DNA of 25,615 nucleotides from Oopsacas minuta (lineage: Eukaryota > Porifera > Hexactinellida > Lyssacinosida > Leucopsacidae), in the NCBI GenBank assembly GCA_024704765.1, contig JAKMXF010000096.1:1-25615 (forward strand), read 5' to 3'. Below the pieces are notes generated by a model. That model searched no databases and was not told where the DNA came from. It saw nothing but the letters and a program-made list of their open reading frames with translations. Positions 20,780-25,615 of the stretch are shown piece after piece (positions within the stretch are counted from its first letter, which is position 1; every line of letters starts with the position of its first letter). The position numbers were made by a program, and so were the translations under genes.

Positions 20780-21040
20780 TCATAGAATTGAGATGCAGCT
20801 AAAAAATGATTTTATCCAAATTGTTGGGTAAAATTTGTCCGCATTCTTTACCAAGAATACTAGAATATTGTTAAGATTGTTTGCCTGTCTGTAATTATAT
20901 ATAACCCATTGTAGAAATTGTTTGCCCTCTGGGTGATCTGATATGAGTTTTCTAAGAGCACGGACAGATGCACTTTGTGGTGAGTAGTTTGATTCATCTA
21001 TTCTAATACTCTTGTGTAGTTGTGTTATATCTGCACCCAT
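20780..21040 (-). CDS. Unidentified 86-codon ORF, possible gene fragment
   Basis: The minus-strand ORF begins MGADITQLHKSIRIDESNYS. It contains SASVRALRKLISDHPEGKQF and LQWVIYNYRQANNLNNILVF. The frame is open for 11 more codons upstream (LHNQSEYARD before the ATG). Composition is balanced, hydrophilic and unlike translated AT-rich noise, suggesting an exon or a transposon protein fragment. I recognise no family and see no splice sites I would defend. It could still be chance. Confidence 0.3.
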   Translation of the reverse strand: MGADITQLHKSIRIDESNYSPQSASVRALRKLISDHPEGKQFLQWVIYNYRQANNLNNILVFLVKNADKFYPTIWIKSFFSCISIL

Positions 21041-21607
21041 ATCACGTGCATATTCTGATTGATTGTGCAGTTAGAGTCTATGAGTGTTCGGGAAAAGCTA
21101 TTGATTAGCAGTAGACTACACCATCCTGACTCTCACTTGACAATCTCCCTGTTCATCATACGAATATTATCAATTCTCAATTAAATTCTTTGTATAACTT
21201 CATTTAGATAGTTTCACACACATTGTATTGTTAGCACACATGTATAGTACCATCGTATCCTGCCTATTTTGAGGCACTTAGACTACTGCAGGATTATGAA
21301 ACAGTTAAAAATGTTCAAAATTGGAAAATATTCTTAGATGATGATACCGTCAGGAATTCAATATGCGACAAGAGGGGTAACAACGCTGACATTGGAATAG
21401 AACAAAGTAAGACACCTAGAAAGGAATGTTTCAAAATTGGAAATACTCAGCTTAGTATGGTGTACACCAGATGCGTAGCCAGGGTGCGGCATCTGGGGCC
21501 AAGGCCGCAAGTTGCTTTGCTGCACTCTATATTTAATGAAATTACATACGTTGCTATGTTGTGCCCACAAGAATGTATCACATGCAGCATCCTAAATTCT
21601 CTGGCAC
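21041..21607. other. Stretch without gene
   Basis: Nothing is assignable. The phrase GCGTAGCCAGGGTGCGGC at about 21473 resembles GCGTAGCCACACAATTTAGA with GGGTGCGGCCCGCAA at about 20640, so two worn fragments of one repeat may be present. Confidence 0.4.
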
Positions 21608-21681
21608 TTTTTCAATTGTTTCAGAATGTCAGTATACACCAGAAACGTGGTGTTTACCAACATTCTGAAACAATTGAAAAA
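21608..21681. repeat. 74-nt near-perfect hairpin
   Basis: A perfect 22-bp stem (21608-21629 with 21660-21681, starting TTTTTCAATTGTTTCAGAAT) continues after a 2x2 internal loop (CA/CA). The inner stem is 10 bp (21632-21641 with 21648-21657, one mismatch), closed by the 6-base loop GAAACG. Size and shape match a foldback element or a microRNA-like precursor. The sequence alone cannot show transcription or strand. Confidence 0.85.
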
Positions 21682-22130
21682 TAAAACGTAACTATTCATG
21701 CAATCTGTACACTCACAATCTCTAGGATTGTCAAAAATTGATCAGATTGTATAAGCAAAATTATGCTGTGATAGCTGTAAGCATAGGTGTATTTGGGGTA
21801 GGCGAGGGGGGCAATAGCCCCTAAATATCCAAAATTGCCCCTCCAAATGTTTTATGAAATGAGAAAGAATTTATGCCCTTAGAGTTACAGGAAAATTTTC
21901 ACCCATTTCGCCCCGCCGAATAAAATTTCCCTATCTATGCCCATTTCCTTTAGTAGACTTAGGAGAAGGTTCTTTAGGAGGGAAGAAAAACTGTTGTGGT
22001 ATACTTGGTGTAGCTTCTTCAATAGATGCTGGACCCTATATTTGTAACTGTAGAAGTGATTAATCGGATAATTGAGTAGCTGGGCTAGTCAAGGGTGTAC
22101 CAGTGGTAGATATAGTCTGGTTGGTAATTG
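21682..22130. other. Stretch with a G/C-rich repeat scrap
   Basis: At 21785-21850, GGGTAGGCGAGGGGGGCAAT and later ATTGCCCCTCC look like the worn end of a dispersed element. On the minus strand, 21940-22140 reads SPLAITNQTISTTGTPLTSP and, after stops, PASIEEATPSIPQQFFFPPK. It is Pro/Thr/Ser-rich and may continue the ORF at 22131-22316 in another frame, but this is weak. Confidence 0.35.
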
Positions 22131-22316
22131 CTAGGGGTGATAGTAGACCCCACAGAAATTAGCATCGTCCTCATCATCGGTTAGGATCTCGTCACTCGAT
22201 TGGTATGGATCCTGCATGAACGAGTAAGTTGGAAGTGAAATATCTTCCCTGAGAGTTTGCTCATCAACCAGATCCCAGTTGGAATGTGTCGGCTGTTCTG
22301 AATCCCTTGTAGCCAT
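22131..22316 (-). CDS. Short acidic ORF downstream of a TATA box, unknown
   Basis: The minus-strand ORF of 61 codons starts MATRDSEQPTHSNWDLVDEQ and ends in an acidic stretch, SSDEILTDDEDDANF. It is the first ATG about 100 bases downstream of a TATAAATA box and about 84 bases from a TCAGTT initiator-like site. A Pro/Thr/Ser-rich frame with two stops continues beyond it, so the ORF may be the first part of a frameshifted or spliced gene. I recognise no family. An acidic N-terminus followed by a Pro/Ser/Thr-rich stretch would suit a regulatory protein, which is inference only. Confidence 0.35.
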   Translation of the reverse strand: MATRDSEQPTHSNWDLVDEQTLREDISLPTYSFMQDPYQSSDEILTDDEDDANFCGVYYHP

Positions 22317-22396
22317 GTAGTATTCTTCAATGTATGATGTGATAAAAATATTCTAAGGTGAATATGAAGCAATGTTCGGTTTGTCAGTGATGGTAG

Positions 22397-22424
22397 AACT
22401 GAGAAATTGGCTGACTTATTTATA
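22397..22424 (-). promoter_or_regulatory. TATA box with initiator-like site
   Basis: On the minus strand TATAAATA (22424-22417) is followed 24 bases on by TCAGTT (22402-22397), an arthropod-style initiator. The spacing is slightly shorter than the usual ~30. Directly upstream lies the tandem repeat at 22447-22675. Confidence 0.4.
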
Positions 22425-22446
22425 CCGATACAATCATGCTTGATTC

Positions 22447-22675
22447 TAAGACTAATCTATTTTTAGAACTACTTGCTACCATCACAGCATACTGTACCGC
22501 CAGTTGAATTTGATCTAATTTTAGAATCACCTACAGCCATCACAGCATAACTATGCTGCCGTTGAATATGGTCTAATTTTAGAACTACTACAGCCATCAC
22601 GGCAATTTAACTGTGTTGCTAGTTGAATTTGATCGAATTTGAACTACTTACAGCCATAGCGATCGTCTAGTCTCC
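22447..22675. repeat. 58-61-bp tandem repeat, about 4 units
   Basis: GTTGAATTTGATCTAATTTT-type units start at 22503, 22561 and 22622, with a partial unit before. Each continues AGAACTACCTACAGCCATCA and then an A/T-GC pocket. One unit contains the palindrome CAGCATA-AC-TATGCTG. The unit length equals that of the 58-bp minisatellite and they share TTAGAATCACCT, but otherwise the sequences differ. Confidence 0.8.
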
Positions 22676-22685
22676 CGATATCTAG

Positions 22686-23027
22686 ACCAGTAAAACGGCC
22701 TGCTCTTCACCACAACCCATCTTCCGTACAGACGAAACCTTTCAACACATCAGCTACATCGGTGAAGCAAACACTGATTCTGTCAGTCTAGCACAGCTTG
22801 CATCCCTTGATTTGCCTATACTAGACACACGCAAAGAGTTACCTATCCTCTATCACAATAGTCATCAAAAGACTGGCAGGAGGAGATTCTCATTATTTCA
22901 CTATCTATTCTTTGCCCCAGCAAATAATACGTACTTTAGTAGTGGTCAAGATCTATTGTCTAGCAATAATCAAATAGAAACAAATATTTGCAATCCGAGT
23001 TCATACTTAAATAATCTTACTTTCTGA
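22686..23027 (+). other. Stop-free frame of 114 codons, unknown
   Basis: The frame has no stop from 22686 to TGA 23027 and no early ATG. It reads CSSPQPIFRTDETFQHISYI, then GEANTDSVSLAQLASLDLPI and KTGRRRFSLFHYLFFAPANN. An overlapping frame (about 22657-22790) is also open and reads SLPISRPVKRPALHHNPSSV. Such a length is expected about once by chance in this much DNA, so the case rests on composition only. It could be an exon or a transposon protein remnant. Confidence 0.22.
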
Positions 23028-23254
23028 GTTATGGCCGAATTCGTGAATTCACGATATTAGATTGACGTCATAATTGTGTGAGAAAATGCAATTCTCGTTC
23101 TAAACCCCAATCTCTATCTAACCCGAAAATTCCACCCCTACATGCCTAAAATCAGCTCCTTAGATACCTTATGTTCTTCCATCAGCCAATTCTTGATAGA
23201 TTTTTGACTAACTTAGCCAATCCCTAATCCAATTCCATAATCATTGTACAATAG

Positions 23255-23553
23255 CGTATTTATTCGAATAATAGCCTCTATTCGAATTATCGCTTACCCC
23301 GAATATTCGCCCCAAAGAAGTGAATAATTATTTTCTCTCACCCCCCCTAGAACAACCGTTTATTGTAATAGTGCGTCATTTCAATTCCTGATCGGCTAGA
23401 ATATTTATATTCTCCGTAAAAATATTTTCTCAAAAGTTGCCAAATATTTTTGTGGAAAAAGGCCTCGAAATAATAAGTCGCCTCTCCCGAATAATCGCCC
23501 TCCTAGGGGGGGTTGAATTCATAATCGCCCCGGGTACTATTCGAATAAATACG
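23255..23553. mobile_element. Non-autonomous inverted-repeat element, copy 2 (~299 bp)
   Basis: The left end CGTATTTATTCGAATAATAG and the right end, read on the other strand, CGTATTTATTCGAATAGTAC are near-identical terminal repeats and match those of the element at 16615-16914. Near the right end ATAATCGCCC recurs, like the GGCGATTATT blocks of copy 1. Its ends keep CG where copy 1 has TG and CA. Confidence 0.82.
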
Positions 23554-24377
23554 TTATATAAAATCTTTGGACTATGGCTATTACGACACACATACAAATC
23601 CATGAATAGGCAGAATTGAATAAATTAAATTTTATGTGAACTTCACATGTTATAATGTAATATATATTTGCCAAAGTTTTATGCATAATCTAGACTATAG
23701 GGAAATATCTTGGGTTAATATTTTACTCAAATATTTGCTGTGCTAAAGATGATGAAGAATTTCAAATACTGGGTTTGAGTGTTATGTCGTTTCTTCTATA
23801 GTTTCAATCTGATATGCTAAAATTTGGGAGAAACCGAACAGGACACAATATACTTGAAGTAGTTCAAATTTCTATAGATTATGTATATAACCTGAAAAGT
23901 TGTAGCATTTCAAAGATAAATACAAAATAGTTATGACGTATACGGTTCAATCGTCTAAATTGGGTACTTAATTAAAGACATAAAATATATAAATTACGAC
24001 ATCAATTGTTTAAGACCCTGTATACAAAGCATGATTGACCATGTCTGAAAAAGAAGGGAGTTCTCTTATCTAGTCTCATTTATGCTCGTTTTTGACACTC
24101 GCCACTTCCTTAAACCGAACTGCAACTATATCCTAACTATGGTATGGAAATATTAATATATCAATATAGTGTTATATAACATGTCAACTTTGGTGATGAT
24201 GATGATGTCACAACCTCGAAGAAACTGAAGCAGAATGGAATTTTTGGGCAAGTTGCTTTGAAGGCAATTCAAGCATAGCTCTTTGCAGGTTGTACTAGCG
24301 AAAATGATCAAAGGCGGGACAATTCGTTTGCATTTATCAAATTTGACTGCAATAGTAGAGGATTAGATTTTTTACTA
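23554..24377. other. AT-rich stretch without gene
   Basis: No coding frame, repeat or element end is recognised. The last 200 bases may hold further worn sequence of the hAT gene whose C-terminus follows. Confidence 0.5.
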
Positions 24378-24560
24378 GTACCAACAGACACTATTGAACG
24401 TACATTTAGCAGTAAGAATCTAATAAACATAAGACTCCGCAGAAGGATGGGAGAGGGCACGCTCGAACATACGATATGATTATCCATTGAAGGCTCTGAA
24501 CACCTAGCGAAAAATATTATGGAGGAATTTGTTGGTCATTATTATGGCAAAGAACCGTAG
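24378..24560 (+). pseudogene. hAT transposase C-terminal dimerisation domain, orphan fragment
   Basis: The frame reads VPTDTIERTFSSKNLINIRL, RRRMGEGTLEHTI, a TGA at 24477, then LSIEGSEHLAKNIMEEF and ends at TAG 24560. The ER-x-FS ... LR-x-RM ... L ... LSIEG pattern is the hAT C-terminal (hATC) dimerisation signature. The catalytic part upstream was not found, so this is a truncated relic. It belongs to another hAT branch than the ZBED5-like elements at 2688 and 24773, whose C-termini have a PFPTTY-type motif. Confidence 0.75.
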
Positions 24561-24788
24561 AATACTATTGTGAGGTTCATTCCTAAATCTTGCGTATTGT
24601 AAATTATCACTGATTTTCCTAAAATGTTGTTATTAATTAAGTAGCATCATAATTGCACAAAATATCTGCATAGGCTAAATACTACGAAAGGATAGTCAGG
24701 GATATATAGCGTTGCCCATAATGATAACTTCCCGTCCCGTAAAAGTAAAATCCTGGATTGAACACTGTAGAGCAGCGTTTCTTAACCT

Positions 24789-24804
24789 GGGGTGCTAGCA
24801 CCCC
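24789..24804. repeat. Subterminal 16-bp perfect palindrome of hAT 2
   Basis: GGGGTGCTAGCACCCC is self-complementary and starts two bases inside the terminal inverted repeat. Confidence 0.95.
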
Positions 24805-25131
24805 TGGGGGTACTGAAATCGATTTTAGGGGGTGCTGGATAAGGATTCTACTATATGCTGTACTATGTTTTTGTTTAGATTCTAGACAACATTTCAGGCT
24901 GGCAGATGCTTCAGGATAAATATCGAAACATTCAGCTGTCTTTACTAAATATAGTAGTGTCTGGGTATAAATTAGTTGTATTTAACTTATATTCCTCACT
25001 GTGTTACTTATTTGAGTTCTTTTCTGTCACAAATTTGTGATAGGGAATAATTATACTGGTATGGAATCTAGTTCCATGGAACTGAACTTCCATATAAGCA
25101 TGTTTGTGATTTAGGATCAGTAAATTCTAAA

Positions 25132-25615
25132 ATGCCAAAAATACGCAAGTGGAGTGATGAATATGTTAAATATGGTTTCTCTGCCCTCCTGAAAAATCGT
25201 GGAGGTCCAAACCGAGCACAATGCATGACCTGCCATTTCATTGTCTGTAACTCGAATTGAAAGCCTGCCAAACTCAGAGAACACCAGGCGAACCATCCAG
25301 CAGAACAAGCGCAAACTCTCGAGGCCATGCAAGCCAAGAGGGCAAGATATGACCAGAAAGATACGTTACCTCGACTTGTTTTGGAGCCAGTGCAGAAACC
25401 CCTTGTTCAAGCTTCTTACGAAGTAGCATACCAATGCATAAGGGAGAAAGCTTCGCACTCTACCCCGGAAAACCTGATCAAACCATGCACCATTCGGATG
25501 GTGGAACTGGTCCTAAGAACTGTTGCAGCCAAGAAGATCAAGGAAGTGCCTCTGTCTAATGATGTCATCGCAGGACGAGTTGCAGATATGAGCTGCAACA
25601 TCTTGGAGCAAGTTG
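25132..25615 (+). pseudogene. hAT (ZBED-like) transposase, N-terminal part, partial
   Basis: From ATG 25132 the frame is open to the window end apart from one TGA at 25258-25260. It shows KIRKWSDEYVKYGFSALLKN, a BED-type zinc finger (CMTC at about residues 28-31, then LREHQANH), a charged linker, and VQASYEVAYQCIREKASHST. It continues ENLIKPCTIRMVELVL, then VPLSND and RVADMSCNILEQV, the segment that precedes the first catalytic Asp. It aligns block for block with the transposase at 3165-4942 (KKPHTDAETLIKPSLLA, PLSND) but is clearly a different lineage. The single stop could be a real lesion; the catalytic and dimerisation parts lie outside the window. Confidence 0.85.

Larger units (their letters stand above)
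24773..25615 (+). mobile_element. Second hAT element, 5' part only (runs off window)
   Basis: The left end CAGCGTTTCTTAACC at 24773-24787 matches the hAT end at 2688 at 12 of 15 positions. The preceding octamer CTGTAGAG fits NNNTANNN. Just inside lies the perfect palindrome GGGGTGCTAGCACCCC (24789-24804). A BED-finger transposase starts 345 bp further on. The right end lies beyond the window. Confidence 0.85.

Noticed and set aside
21358-21570. 70-codon minus-strand ORF
   Set aside because: It is best explained as translation of the GCGTAGCCAGG-type repeat scrap at 21470.
1-25615. tRNA or rRNA genes
   Set aside because: I looked for the TTCGA-type B box with a matching A box and cloverleaf and for rRNA core motifs; isolated matches such as GGTTCGAAAAG near 2926 had no fold.

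Overview
This is eukaryotic, almost certainly invertebrate animal, genomic DNA: AT-rich, with no host gene I can name, no operon structure and no rRNA or tRNA gene. Everything recognisable is repetitive: Tc1/mariner elements with TA target duplications, ZBED-type hAT elements, a Ginger/KRBA2-like integrase relic, small inverted-repeat elements and minisatellites. I cannot name the species. Parasitic or marine invertebrates with very transposon-rich genomes (copepods, for example) would fit, but that is only a guess.

Layout. 1-134: a 44-bp tandem repeat ending in a TA run. 135-2640: mostly featureless, with a faint decayed coding block at 1508-1805 and a near-perfect palindrome at 2442-2470. 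2688-5053: a complete but dead hAT element. About 5390-5745: six units of a 58-bp minisatellite. 6387-7696: a 1310-bp Tc1-like element (DD37D) whose transposase carries one visible frameshift. 7700-9500: no gene seen. 9514-10078: a broken OTU cysteine-protease domain. 10341-11682: a Tc1-like DD37E element with several stops. About 11865-13140: 22 units of the 58-bp minisatellite in the opposite orientation. 13196-14505: a second 1310-bp DD37D element on the minus strand with two frameshifts and a lost catalytic Asp. 14510-16090: nothing assignable. About 16095-16250: three more 58-bp units. 16615-16914 and 23255-23553: two copies of one ~300-bp non-autonomous inverted-repeat element. 17700-19750: a graveyard in which a Ginger-like integrase relic, an internal hAT fragment and a truncated DD37E Tc1 relic lie end to end. 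20248-20486: another small inverted-repeat element. 21608-21681: a 74-nt near-perfect hairpin. 22131-22675: a TATA-like promoter, a short acidic ORF and an upstream tandem repeat. 24378-24560: an orphan hAT C-terminal domain. 24773 to the window end: the 5' part of a second hAT element.

The genes do not form a pathway; the window is best read as layered transposon insertions. The single-base deletions that break transposases A and D, and that split the OTU active site, lie in or next to short G or C runs. The most unusual items are the strictly phased 58-bp minisatellite at three loci in both orientations, the OTU relic outside any recognised element, the 74-nt hairpin, and the repeat/TATA/ORF unit near 22.4 kb.
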